Assembly: GCA_905183005.1 (NCBI GenBank) | Contig: CAJJDO010000021.1 | Span: 8,773-72,772, forward strand | Origin: Paramecium pentaurelia | Taxonomy: Eukaryota > Ciliophora > Oligohymenophorea > Peniculida > Parameciidae | Length of the DNA stretch: 64,000 nucleotides | Reading direction: 5' to 3' | Shown here: positions 35,754 to 47,318 of the stretch, piece after piece | Layout: every line of letters starts with the position of its first letter | Numbering within the stretch: the first letter of the stretch is position 1 | Notes under the pieces: generated by a model | Told to the model about the DNA's origin: nothing | The model's input: only the letters and a program-made list of their open reading frames with translations | The model's database searches: none | Position numbers and translations under genes: made by a program

Positions 35754-38700
35754 ATGAGTGACTCAATAGACATAGTTAATTAGTAATCTTGCTTTTAAGA
35801 GGATAATTTTTAAGGACCCAATTTAATGATGGTTTCTGAAAGAATTTTACTAGGAGATGGAGATGTCTATTAAAAATCACCAGATAGTAACTCATTTACT
35901 GTGCGTGATCCATCCAAAATATAAGATCTGAGCAAAGAATTGATAGACTCTGTTCCAATGGATATGCGTAAATCATATAGAGGATTAAAAAAATCTGAAT
36001 ATTAGTCAGCTTATGCGATTGAAGAAGAATTAGAAATTAGTGGTAAACCACAATTTTTAAAGCTTATCATCTCTAAAAGTCTACAAAATAACTTCATCAA
36101 TAATTTATGGAATAGGAGTTATCTAAGAAAATTACATCAGCTATCACCTTTTTAGGTTTAAGCATTAGATGATTTATAATTTGAAAATGAAATTTTCTAA
36201 GAGGAAGATGATAATAGAAAGGAAATCAATATTTTTGAAATAATTAAGAAATTTTTTCTTCAATTAGATGTGTTCACACCATATAGTAAATTAATTTTTA
36301 TATGGGATTTGTTTTAGATTTTCACTTATGTTTTGATATTTTTTTGGTTGCCTTACAAAATTTCATTTTCTTTAGACTCTATTGGATAACTATTAAACTT
36401 TAAATCAAAAAATTAAATGATTGAGATAATATTATTGACAATCTTAAGTTTTGATGTTGTTGTTGGATTGAATTTAGCATTTATTCATAAAGGGATTATA
36501 ATAACAGAAAGAAAAAGAATCATTGTTAATTATTTTAAACAATATGCATTTGTAGACCTTGTAAATATAAAGATGTATATTAGTAAATAAGGTTTCAATA
36601 AGTACTGTAACAATACAATTTTTCATTTTAAATGATGGATAATAAGATCATGATATAGACAATAATTTGACTTTACAAATAATATTTTGTGTGATATTTT
36701 ATGTATTGAGAATGACAAAAATAAATAAAATATTAGCATAAATACAAGAGTAAATATATTATATAATGTTTAAAGATTTTTCAATTTAAATGGTTCATTA
36801 AATGATTTAGTTGGATTATTAAAGTTAACAATGATAATTTTATTTATTGCTCATATTTGTGCATGTGTTTGGCATGGAGTAGCCTACTATAATGATTCTT
36901 ATTCTTGGTTAGATGCTTATAATTTGAGAGATTAAGGGAATGCATCAAAATATAATAAAGCAATATATTGGGCTACAATGACAATGACAACAGTTGGATA
37001 TGGAGATATTACTGCTAAAAATAATTTAGAATTATTGATTAATAATTTGACAATGTTCATAGCTTCTATTGTTTTTGCTTATTCAGTAAATAGTATAGGA
37101 ATATTTGTATCAAATATGTATAAAGGTACTATGGAATATAGTAGAAGTGTTACTCTAATCAATACATTTATGTCAAAGAATAAGATTTAATTTGAACTTT
37201 AGACTAGGATTAGAAGTTACTTAGAATATATTTGGTAAGAAGAATAAAATATGAATGATGATGAAGTATCATAAATTATTTGTAAATTAAGTAGTCATTT
37301 ATAAGATGAACTATAATTTTAATTAAGAGGAAATATTTTAAGAAATTGTAAAGTAATGGTTAAGATATTTTCTGAAAAAATGATTAAGTGTTTATTAGGA
37401 TAAATGGAGGAATAAAGTTTTTCACCTGAAGAGAGAATAATAACTATAAATTAAATTGATGATGGTTGTTTATATGTTATTACAAAAGGAGAAATTGAAT
37501 TAATTTTTGAAGGAATGAATAATCTAAATGAAAGATACAAAAGAAATAGTTTAAAATATCTATTTTAAGGTGATTTCTTTGGTGAACTTTCATTTTTTAC
37601 AGGAGAACCTAGAAAATGCACAGCAATTTCAAGAGGATTTACAAAGGTATTTAAAATAAAAAGAGAAAACTTTTTAAAGGTATTATCTTCATTTCCAAAT
37701 GATTATGAAAAGTTTTGTGAAGTTAAACATTAATTAAAATAAGGAGATTTTAGTTCTTTATAGATTTCATGCTATAGTTGTTAAAGTAATTCACATTTAT
37801 TGGATTCTTGCAATTACTTACATTTTTGTGCAGATAAAGAAGCAATTTTAAAAAAAGAACTTTATCCACATTATCAATATCGTTCTCGATTAGTTAGTAG
37901 AGGTGCAAAGGCTTTTAAACATAATTGGGATTAATATAAATATATTGTTTAAAGAGCAAAAGACTTTTAAACAGATTTTTATTAATAACCAACTGATAAT
38001 GAAAATGATGAATAACCTTCATAAATTGCTAATGATAATTACACTTATGAAGACGAATCTAAAAGTATGAAATTAAAAATAATTATTTTTAGTTGAGATT
38101 GATGTACCTTCAACACTTAATTAAAGAAGTAATTCAAGATCATTAAGCAGAGTTAGTTAAAAACCAAATCAAGTAATTATTGAAGAAGAAGATGATTCTA
38201 AATTATATACAAGAAAGGTAGTTAATCCAAGAGGAACATTATAGACAGCAGGATTTGGTAATGCAAGTTTAAGGGAAAGCAAAAAGTTTGATTTAGCAAA
38301 GGAATATGAAATTGAATAACCTATTTCTGAAGAATCATCATCAGAAGAAAAAGATTAAATTATCATCCCATCAGTTTAAAAAACAAATTAAGACAGAATT
38401 TAAAAACAAAAAATTACTTTCATTAGAAAAGAATCCTCTGAAGATATAGTACCAAGATAAGCTTCTCTTCGTTCTAGAACATTTACTCATAATAAATTAT
38501 AATCAGAAATTTTGAAAAGAAGCACAACACCTGATAGGTTGAGTTCAGAAATTGAAATATCTCCAAATTAAAATATTACAAAGAGAATGACAGGAAAGAA
38601 ACATTCAACTACTAAGACATTTACAAAATAAGTTTAAGAGGCTACAGAAGGCAATCAGAATATGACTTCTATGATGGATAATTAAACATACTTACCTATT

Positions 38701-39069
38701 ATACCATAAATATATTCTCAATTTGATAAGATGTAGATATTTACTCATTTTTTCCCTTTTAGTAATTATGATATTGTAATCAAAAGATATTAAAAAATAC
38801 AAAAGTACTTTGGTAAAAAGAGATAATATCCAGAGTCATCAAAATATTCATTTTATTTTATGACAATTAAAAAAGGATGGAAATTAAGAAAATTAGGACA
38901 AAAATTATAAGGGTTAAAATTAGTAGATACAATAAAGAAACCATTTGGAAAAACTATATAGAGTGGTAAGATTATTAAATCTAAAAATTTATTAACTAAT
39001 CTTGGAAATACTGGGTAAGTAATTCCTTATTTAAAAGATGGTTAAGTATTATAAGATGAAAACTTATGA
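35754..39069 (+). CDS. CNG/EAG-type K+ channel with C-terminal zinc knuckle (1,076 aa)
   Basis: Introns 36561-36591, 36750-36775 (both AAG-ended) and 38065-38092 give 1,077 codons; an in-phase 30-nt candidate also lies near 38,732. About 170 cytosolic residues precede S1 (LIFIWDLFQIFTYVLIFF). A pore reads TMTMTTVGYGDITAKN, a K+ selectivity filter, followed by S6. A cyclic-nucleotide-binding fold follows (GEIELIFEGMNN; YLFQGDFFGELSFFTGEPRK), with the phosphate cassette FGELSF kept. Right after it comes CYSCQSNSHLLDSC (37770-37811), a C-x2-C-x4-H-x4-C zinc-knuckle spacing. The last 380 residues are a charged, disordered tail. Such channels set membrane potential and ciliary beating in Paramecium, which has many K+ channel paralogues. 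Gating by cAMP or cGMP is inferred from the fold. It ends 6 bp from the convergent neighbour's stop. Confidence 0.9.
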
Positions 39070-39075
39070 GAATAA

Positions 39076-39971
39076 TCATAATTTGAATGAACATAGTATT
39101 ATGTTAGATTTATCAAAAATTTCTCTCTTTTTTTGATATTTTTTATTTTCTTTAATTTAAATTTCTTTTTCATCAAACTATTGAAAATTTCTGTTCAATT
39201 AAATTGAATTTAGATTATTATTATTAGCTTCTTGAATCCCTTTTATATTTATTTGGTTTTATTTAGATAAACAATATTATTAACTTTCACCTAAACTAGA
39301 TAATATAGGTTCTGAACATTATTTTATTTTATTTTTTCTAAAGTAGCCTTATTGTTTCAAATAAAGTTTTAGATTATTCTAGTCATCCTTAAAGATAAAA
39401 GAAAATTTTTTACTTTATGATTTTAATCATGTTTAATTCTAGTTTTAAGTATTAGACTCTGTTAAATTTTACTTTTTAAGGATTGAATATCTCTATCTTC
39501 ATCACTCATTATGTCCAGCTATTTGTTTTAATGATTAAATAATTCCTAAGAGCTAAAATAACGACTTCTTCTTTAAGAAACCTATTTTGTTGTAAAATCC
39601 TTTTTATGCGATAGAGTTTACGTAACAAAATTCTAAATTGATTAAGGACTTGATAGAGGACTTAGAGAATTCTATATATTTTTTTGAAGAAATTAGTTTA
39701 TAACCATCTACATTTAGAATCTTTAGTTTATTGTATTATCATCTTCATCAGGATTTTTATACTTCTTTACTATTTTACTAAAGGTATGAGCACACTTTTG
39801 AATTTTGGAGAAATCGTTAGCTTTTATGATTTCTTATCTTCTATCAATAATAGAATCAATTAATTTTAATCTATCCTTATAAGTTTTAAGAGATTCAACA
39901 GCTGTCTTAATTTAGGAATTTGAAAAAACATCTGAAATTTTGTTATAGGTACTTTTTAAATTATTATTCAT
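39076..39971 (-). CDS. hypothetical protein (289 aa)
   Basis: One AAG-ended intron (39388-39413) gives 290 codons. Residues 1-80 form a helical hairpin (VESLKTYKDRLKLIDSII; KIQKCAHTFSKIVKKY). Then come Ser/Gln-rich disordered regions, a basic segment, and a charged C-terminal helix (FDEKEIQIKENKKYQKKRE). No domain recognised. It is convergent with the K+ channel (6 bp between stops) and abuts the decayed transporter upstream. Confidence 0.65.
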
Positions 39972-39999
39972 GAAATAAATTAGTTATATTATTGTACTA

Positions 40000-41038
40000 A
40001 AATGTATATATAGCAATCATTATTTCAGTTTCTTCCAAATGAGTTTCCTGTTTAATATTATTTATAATCAGAATAATTAATATTTTTTGATTATTATTTT
40101 CAATTAAATTATCATCCCCTCCTGTATTAACCTAAACTTTATCAGGATCAAAAAGACCTAAATCATCAGGATTAACATCTGTGTACGGATGTGGAAAGTT
40201 TTCAATTTAATGTGATGGAGAAACAAATGATTTTTTAATGCCAACATATGTTTTAACTTCTTTTAGAAATAGAATTCTTAAAATAGCTAAACATTATAAA
40301 GAACAAATTATTGTTATTCCCAAAAATCCATCAAATCTAATTAATTGTAATGCATAATATTTACTAGGTTGAATCCTTACCATAAATAACCATACTAATT
40401 ATTTGAGCAATGAAAGAACTCCCTATAATTGAAACTGAATATTATAATCCAATGCTAAAAGAATCATTTAATAGATTAGATTTATTCACACTTCCATTCT
40501 AAATAATAAAGAGATTGCAGGCAAAATGAAAAATCCTTACAAAGTATCCATAGCAAACATCATTCCATAATTTTGTAAGTAGCATCCCCATAGAAATCTA
40601 TAGAAAGTAAAAAATTCTAGTATAATTATAATTGGTTTATATTTTCCTCAGCTTTTATATATTATAGGAATAATTAATGAACTAAAAAATCCTCCTATTA
40701 CAGGCATAATTGATAAAATTACAATATCTAATTTACCATATCCAAAAGGTTTCAAAATATATATTAATATAAAAGTTGCAGAAAGTGTGATTATTAATGT
40801 ATCTTAACCATAGATATAACTTAACTTAAATAAATTAAACTAATCTTACTTCAACAGCTATAGGATTGCTAGTGGCATAGACTGCTATATTACATAATTC
40901 TGCCATTGTGAATAAAAATAATATTGCAAATCTCTTTATATATATTCGATATGCATAGTATAAACTAGATTGAAAATCAATATAGTTGTTTATTTAATCT
41001 AATTGATCAAGATTTTATTGAGAATTATAATCCATCAT
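40000..41038 (-). pseudogene. FLVCR-like MFS transporter, truncated and frame-broken
   Basis: The start (MMDYNSQQNLDQLDQI) leads into TM1 (FAILFLFTMAELCNIAVYA) and then SNPIAVE, typical of FLVCR-type transporters. An AAG-ended intron follows, then a helix TLSATFILIYI. The sequence then jumps to helices of the C-terminal half (GGFFSSLIIPIIYK; GKYKPIIIILEFF; MDTLQGFFILPAISLLF; SFSIGLQYSVSIIGSSFIAQ), so about four helices are missing. An in-frame TGA lies between YKS and GKYKP (no GT precedes it to make an intron), and at least one further frameshift lies near the FRMEV segment. The family exports haem or choline in animals. The left limit is approximate, since the tail has no clear stop before the next gene. 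Confidence 0.5.
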
Positions 41039-41100
41039 TAATTTTTATAATAATTATTAAAATTTTTAAGTAAATATTTTTAATATTATTTATAAATAAA

Positions 41101-43237
41101 TCATAATTCATCATGTTAATTCATTAATTCTTCAATAAACTATTTCATCTATTTTGCTTATCTTTATTTATTATATTTTATTTATTCAACTGAGTTTCCA
41201 TCTTTATAAAATAAAATCATTGTTGGAAATCCACTAATACTTACAGTAGGAACTTAATGCTGAGTCCAATCCATATCTGCTATTAAAACATCCTTATTTC
41301 CTCTAAATAAGACTGCTAATTCTTCATATTCTTTTGCCATATTTTTACAATGTCCACACCAAGGAGCATAAAATTTAACTAGTACATGTTACTTACTCTT
41401 TATTACAATATCTTAGAATGTATCAGATGTTACACTTATAACTTTTCCATTATTGATTAAAGTCTCATAATTATTTTTTATATGCAATTATTCATTTATA
41501 AATTCTACTAATTTTTCTATGGATCTTTACTGAGAATCATATTTTATAATCTGTCTTCCTTTTGGAGTAATAAAAAATATTGAAGGATAAGAATTCATAT
41601 TAAATCCTTCAAATTAATTCTTTGTTGCATCTGTTCTACAGAATATTACTTTATTTTCAAAAAGAGGATTTATTTATTCAAATAATTAATTTGCTGCTTT
41701 AGAATGTTCACAATTTGGAGAATAAAATAAGAATAAAACTGGTTTTTCATTATTCAAAATCAATTTATCAAAATTTGAATTATCTATTTCATTACCAGAT
41801 GTTTAAGGAAAAGACCCTTACTAAAATTTGGTAAATGGAATATGTTCTTCTATATATTATGAAATGGCCTCTTCTGACAATTCACCTTTATAAATCACTA
41901 AATTAACCAATCCATCTTATTTCAAATATATATAAACAGAAGGAATCTCTTCAACTATTATTTCTCTTATTGGCTTTAAACTTCTATTTTATTTAGCAAA
42001 AACCAAATTATTTCTGTGCTGATATTTAATTGATAAATCATTAAAAATATCATTAAAACCAAAACATAAATCACAAGCATTCTTTTCATTAAATAAAATA
42101 ATATGATTTGGATTTTTATTAATCTAAATTTAATAGTTTAATGGAATTAAATCATGAACATATCCATCTCCTTCCCAAAATGATTCTGAATATATTTATA
42201 TTTATTCAACTATCTTTCTAAATGTAGGGATAGAACCTTCATCATAAGGTAAACTTACTGTATATTTTGTATATAAATTATAATAGTAAATTCTTTTATA
42301 TTCTAATGATTATCCAACAAAATATTAAAATCTTCTTACAGTCAATTCATTTTTTGTATTAATCAACACAAATCTTAACTTACCCTTGAATTCTTATGCA
42401 ACTATCTCATAATAACTTTGTATATAATCATTAAATTGATTAGGATCTAACACCATACCAATTATTGGTATTTCTTCAGCTTCTACTTTTTTAAATTCTT
42501 CCTCAGTTAAAGAAAAAACCAAAGGATAAGCATTTTTATCTATAAAGTCATAAAATTCTTCTAATTATCCATTAAAATATATTTCTTTGGATAATGCTTT
42601 ATTGGTTATAAATGCTTAATGAATTTTAGGATTTATCTTTTGATTAATTATTCCAAATTTAATTTAAGGCATTTTAATGGCAATATCAGCTATCTCATTA
42701 ATAGTAAAATATGATAAAACTGCAATATTAGACCTTTTGATAAATAAGTCAATCTAAATTTTATATCACTTTAATTACATCTTTTTATAAATCCAATTAT
42801 GTGATTAATCCATACGAATGTTGTAAAGTATACTCAAATAATAATTCCAAATCATTATCATTAGGAAATACAGATTTTTCACCCTCATTATACATATAAG
42901 CAGCTGGATATGATGTACTATTCATTCTAATTGAAAGTGCTCTATTCTCACATGCTATTACTTCAGCCACATAAATTTCATATTCTCTTAATCTTTTTGC
43001 TAATTCAATGAATGTGGATTTCAACTGTAAACTAATTATAGAATTTATTATTTTATACCATAAATTGCAACCATAAGTTGTAAAAAGAACAATTAATTTT
43101 GGATATTTTGCTATTGCATAATCATAATTATTTCTATCCAATAATAATAGACCATCGTTTTCATCTATTTTTTCTTTGAGTCTATTCTCACCATTAATTG
43201 AAAGGATCAAAATAATTAAAATGGCAATTACTTTCAT
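41101..43237 (-). CDS. protein disulfide isomerase family protein, ER-resident (694 aa)
   Basis: Introns 43032-43058 (27 nt) and 42754-42778 (25 nt) give 695 codons. There is a signal peptide (MKVIAILIILILSING). The first thioredoxin-like domain has TTYGC then, after splicing, CNLC as its active-site pair. Middle domains lack cysteines in CxxC form (one FYSPNCEHSK keeps a single Cys). The last domain has the classical KFYAPWCGHCKNMAKEY and cis-Pro stretch SGFPTMILFY. The protein ends HDEL, the ER-retention signal. It should oxidise or rearrange disulfides of secreted proteins in the ER lumen. The length (about 700 aa) and four to five thioredoxin folds fit ERp72-like forms. The first intron interrupts the codon of the second active-site Cys. 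Confidence 0.95.
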
Positions 43238-43325
43238 TTTTAATAAGTATTAGTAATTATTTTAAATATAAATTTCCTAATTTAAAAGGAGATTTAAAAT
43301 ATTCTTAAATTATTAATATTCATAA

Positions 43326-44947
43326 TCAATACTATGGGAACTTTTCTTCTTATGACATGGAAGCTGTTACATACTTTTTAGATTTCTTTTGAATTTATTA
43401 TGAATTTAAATTTCCAGAATCAAAAGCTGAATCTATTATTTTTGATTTAGAATCAAATAACATATTTGATTGAAGCTATAATTAATTGTTAGGTATATCA
43501 TCAAATATTTTATATTTTCTTGTATGTGTTAATGCACCTGAATCAAAAAATTAATCTTTTTATTATTTAATTGGATGTAAATGTTCATTTAGTATATCTT
43601 CTGTAGGTTTATTTTAAGTTTCCTATATATAACCAGTCTTATTTTTATTTTCAATAACCTAGAAATCTTCTGATTTTTTTTTTTATATTTAATAATTATT
43701 ATGTTCTTTATTAAATAGTTTTTTAGGTAGTTCTCCTTTTCTTGAAGCTGATGGCCTTAAATATTTATCTAATATTTAATCATTATCTTTGGATATCTCT
43801 GGACGTTGAGTACTACCAAAATCTTTTGGAATTGATTATTTAAAACCAAAGAAATTATGTGATTCAGACTTGGTAAGTTTGAAATCATAATCATTTTAAT
43901 TTTTGAAATTCTGATTTTCAGGTTTATTTTATTTAAAATTTGATTAAGTTAATGTAGCATCAGGTTTTTTTCCAGTATAAAATTCATAATTAGAGATTTC
44001 TGCCTTTTTAAGTTATTTAAATTATGGTACTGAGGCTACTTATTAAAATGTTTCTTCTTCTTGAGATGGAGCAGGAACTAAATTAATTTATGGAATATCT
44101 GGCAAAACTTATTATTCAATAGGTTTTGATTTTAATAATTCAGCAGATTTAGTAATTTCTGGGGCTGGTTATCTTATAGTAATAAGACGATAATCTGGTG
44201 ATTTACTAATCATTACTTTAAATGGCAAGAGAGGACAGTATTTAATGAATAATTCAGATGGAATATTCTCTTCTGAACATTTAATCCTTTTTTTCAAACA
44301 GAATATATCTTAATTGTTATATTAAAATTTTTATTTGTTCATAAAATTGATTAAACTAATTATATTTATTGTATAAATACTTTTGAGTTGATATGAATTT
44401 TTGTTTATCTTCTAAGAGTGTACAAAATTGTTTGCCATTTTCTTTATATTTTTCAAATAAGATCATTCTTATGGGTTCAGCTTATCTAAAGTACATTACT
44501 TCAATCTTAAATAATCGTTATAATTATTGTAATATATCAGATACAATTTGTTCATTGATATTGTCATGAATTTTAGTATCTAGAAACATATCATAAGGAC
44601 ATATTAATTAATAAAAGTCATCCCAATTAATATATGAATTATCAGAAGAATATAATTAAAATAAGCAATCCAATTCTCTTTCATTTATATTTTACATAAA
44701 ATTTCTAAAATTTAAATAGAAATCTACAAAAATACCTAAACAAATTAATAATGTCACATCTCATGATTCCTTTTGTATTTGTAATTAATAAATTATAGAT
44801 TGTTCTGGCTTAGAAATGGGGAGTTATACTCAATTTTATTCTTTATTCTTCTAACTGATAAGTATTATGGTCTCATACTTGAGTTTCAAAATGACTGGTC
44901 ATTTTTAAGAGTTAAGCAACTTTGGTTAGGTATTCATTAGATAACAT
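43326..44947 (-). CDS. hypothetical protein (513 aa)
   Basis: Three introns (44855-44878 with CAG end, 44705-44735, 44356-44380) give 514 codons. The last one removes what otherwise looks like a frameshift at an A-run. The N-terminal half is helical and acidic (MNINERELDCLFQLYSSDN-like region; DILQQLQRLFKIEVMYFR; QAEPIRMILFEKYKENGK). The C-terminal half is disordered, rich in Pro/Gln/Lys/Ser (PIEQQVLPDIPQINLVPAPS). No domain recognised. It starts 30 bp downstream of the EF-hand gene's stop, on the same strand. Confidence 0.65.
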
Positions 44948-44977
44948 TTTTATTATTTAATAAATAAAATTATATGA

Positions 44978-46360
44978 TCAATCAAATTAAGAGTCATCAA
45001 GAAATTTTATCTCTTACAATCCTTAATAAGTAGTAAGTCCCATTTAATTATCAGATTTTGTGTATTCTTTAATTTTCTTACCCTTTTCATTAATCTAGAA
45101 ATAAATAAAAGATTTAATACTTTATCCATATCTTCTAAAGCATCAATTAATTTTTATTGAGTAGCAAAATGTATACCTTCTTTTTATTATATGAAATTAG
45201 CTGAAGAAGGTACAAATTAATGAAATGGTTCTTCTAAATCATTTTATATAATGGCATCAATTCTTCTTACATTAGATATGGTTTATTCAAGTAATCTACG
45301 TAGAATAGGATTTTTGGTTGCTGCCAATAGAATTTCTTCTTTATTTAATTCACCATCTCCATCTAAATCAACTTATTTGATCATTTCTTTAATGACCATT
45401 TTTAGTTAATATTTATCATTTTCATTTATGATATTTTACTTCAAAATATTAAATATTTCTTTTTCACTTACTTTACCTGATCCATCTTCATCACATAAAT
45501 CAAAAAAGACTATTCTATTTAAGTTAAAGATAAATTACTTTTTAATTTTTCATCAATTGTATCATCTTTCAAAACTTCTAAACCTACTATTAGTTCTTTA
45601 TAATCAACAGTACCACTAGAATCTTCATCAAATACATAAAATAATTTTTCTGCTAGATTCTTATCTGCTCCCAATCCAAATGAAATAAGTAATCCTGAAA
45701 ATTATTCTCTATTTAATCCATCAGGAAAGTCTTTTGCTTATTTTACAATGGATTAATAATTTGTAAATATTTATCTAATAGCATCTTTTCTATTTTTTAA
45801 TAACCATTAAATAGTTTTCCATTTCATTTTAAATTTAGATTTTGGAGCTATCTTTTTTTTAAATGATTATAAATTAAATCCATAATCTTTTCTAGCAACA
45901 TTTAACATAATACTAATAGAGCCACTAGCCACAGGCAATGCTTATTAATTTATTTTACTTTGCATAGAATATTTTTGTTTATTGCTTGACTTTTTATCAT
46001 AAATAAATCTATATATTTATTCCATTCTTAAATGTTAAGGTGCATTGCATTTATGTTTAAATTCTAATTTAAAATTAAATATTTACTAAATAGATCTTAA
46101 TCATGAGAAGTTTTGATAATTTCATCGAAATTTTCATCTTCAATAGGTTTAGATTTGATAATTTTATTGATGATAAATGATCTAATAGGTTTTGCAGTTG
46201 TAATTCTAGTTTGACTACGATTAGATGAAATAGTTTATTATGGAATGGTTCTATTGCTATGAATAGTATTTGCTGTTTTTGCAGATTGTATTCTATGATA
46301 ATATTCAGTAGGTTATGGTCTAAATCCAGAGATTGAGATAGAGGGTTTATAAATTTACAT
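44978..46360 (-). CDS. EF-hand calcium-binding protein (434 aa)
   Basis: Introns 46064-46086, 45510-45538 and 45095-45120 give 435 codons. Residues 1-100 are a basic, Ser/Thr-rich disordered head. A helical region follows (WLLKNRKDAIRQIFTNY). Three canonical EF-hand loops come next: DEDSSGTVDYKE, DEDGSGKVSEKE and DLDGDGELNKEE, each with acidic residues at 1, 3, 5 and 12 and Gly at 6. A helical tail with FHQFVPSSANFIQQKEG ends the protein. It should sense Ca2+ in the cytosol. No kinase or membrane part is attached. Choosing the ATG at 46360 rather than 45965 is supported by the first intron splicing in phase. Only 22 bp separate it from the upstream voltage-sensor gene. Confidence 0.85.
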
Positions 46361-46382
46361 ATAATTTATAAATATAGAATAA

Positions 46383-47039
46383 TCAAATAAATGAATATGA
46401 TTCATTATGATCATCAATGTAAACACTTGCTTGATGTTTAGAGTTATCTAAATCAATAGGTTCAAATTTAATGATATCGACATTACCCATTTGTGTTACT
46501 TTATGAGATCTGAAATAAGATATATATTATAAATACTGCTTAATTGCAATGATAATTCTAGTTATTTGTATGAAGTAACGTAAAAATATTAAAATTAAAC
46601 CAATTGAATCATCAACTTCAATAATGTTTGTTTTAATTTATCTATATACAATTATAATACAAAGAATTACGAATGCAATTCAAACACGTAATAAAGACTT
46701 ATTAATATTAATATCAAGAGGAATGCTATCAAATCAATTATATTCCAATTATCCTTAAAGAAATACTAAGATTATATATAAAATTTTAAGATTACTTCTC
46801 TTTCTGCAATTATTCTTATACATATATCTATCATTATTGCTAATGTCAATATTATCTCTACTTCTATTACCATATTCTCCTTAAGACTTAATTATTTATT
46901 ATATAGCTTACTTTTATTCTGGATCAATTATTATCTAAATGTAAAAAGTTCATACATACACTAATATCATAATTGAGAGCAATACCTGCACTACAGAAAA
47001 CATTAAGTAATGTTTGTGCATTCTTAAATTTGTCATCAT
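46383..47039 (-). CDS. voltage-sensor-domain-like four-helix membrane protein (193 aa)
   Basis: Introns 46935-46955, 46887-46911 (AAG end) and 46642-46670 give 194 codons. Four helices appear: S1 (HYLMFSVVQVLLSIMILVYI), S2 with an acidic end (ILTLAIMIDICIRIIAERE), S3 (WNIIDLIAFLLILILISLYY, with the N..D found in voltage sensors), and S4-like GLILIFLRYFIQITRIIIA, with Arg at spaced positions. There is no pore helix or selectivity filter. The size fits the isolated voltage-sensor type (Hv1 proton channel/TMEM266-like). The tail is acidic (NVDIIKFEPIDLDNSK). Proton conduction is not proven: only two S4 arginines sit at the right spacing. It sits immediately upstream of the EF-hand gene. Confidence 0.6.
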
Positions 47040-47318
47040 ATGTTTACAATTTTATTTCATTTTATTTATATTATTATAAAAACTATGCTTTCAGATTATG
47101 AATTGTAATAACAGGCTCTCAAATAAAAATTAGCTAGATAACAAGCATAGGAATAAATCAATTCTTTAGAATCTAAACTCTAATGTAATATATTACTATA
47201 TTATAGAAATTATTTAAATTTAAAAAGAAATAGAAGAATAAGATTGTATTACATTATTTATTATGTAGTCTAATATTAAATTAAATGTGATGATTTATAG
47301 AAGAAACGAGAATAGTAA

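Noticed and set aside
44287..44293. apparent frameshift at an A7 run in the hypothetical gene
   Set aside because: A 25-nt intron at 44356-44380 restores the frame and makes the total length divisible by three.
46640..46960. voltage-sensor gene as a pseudogene
   Set aside because: Introns of 21, 25 and 29 nt together give an intact 194-codon frame with all four helices.
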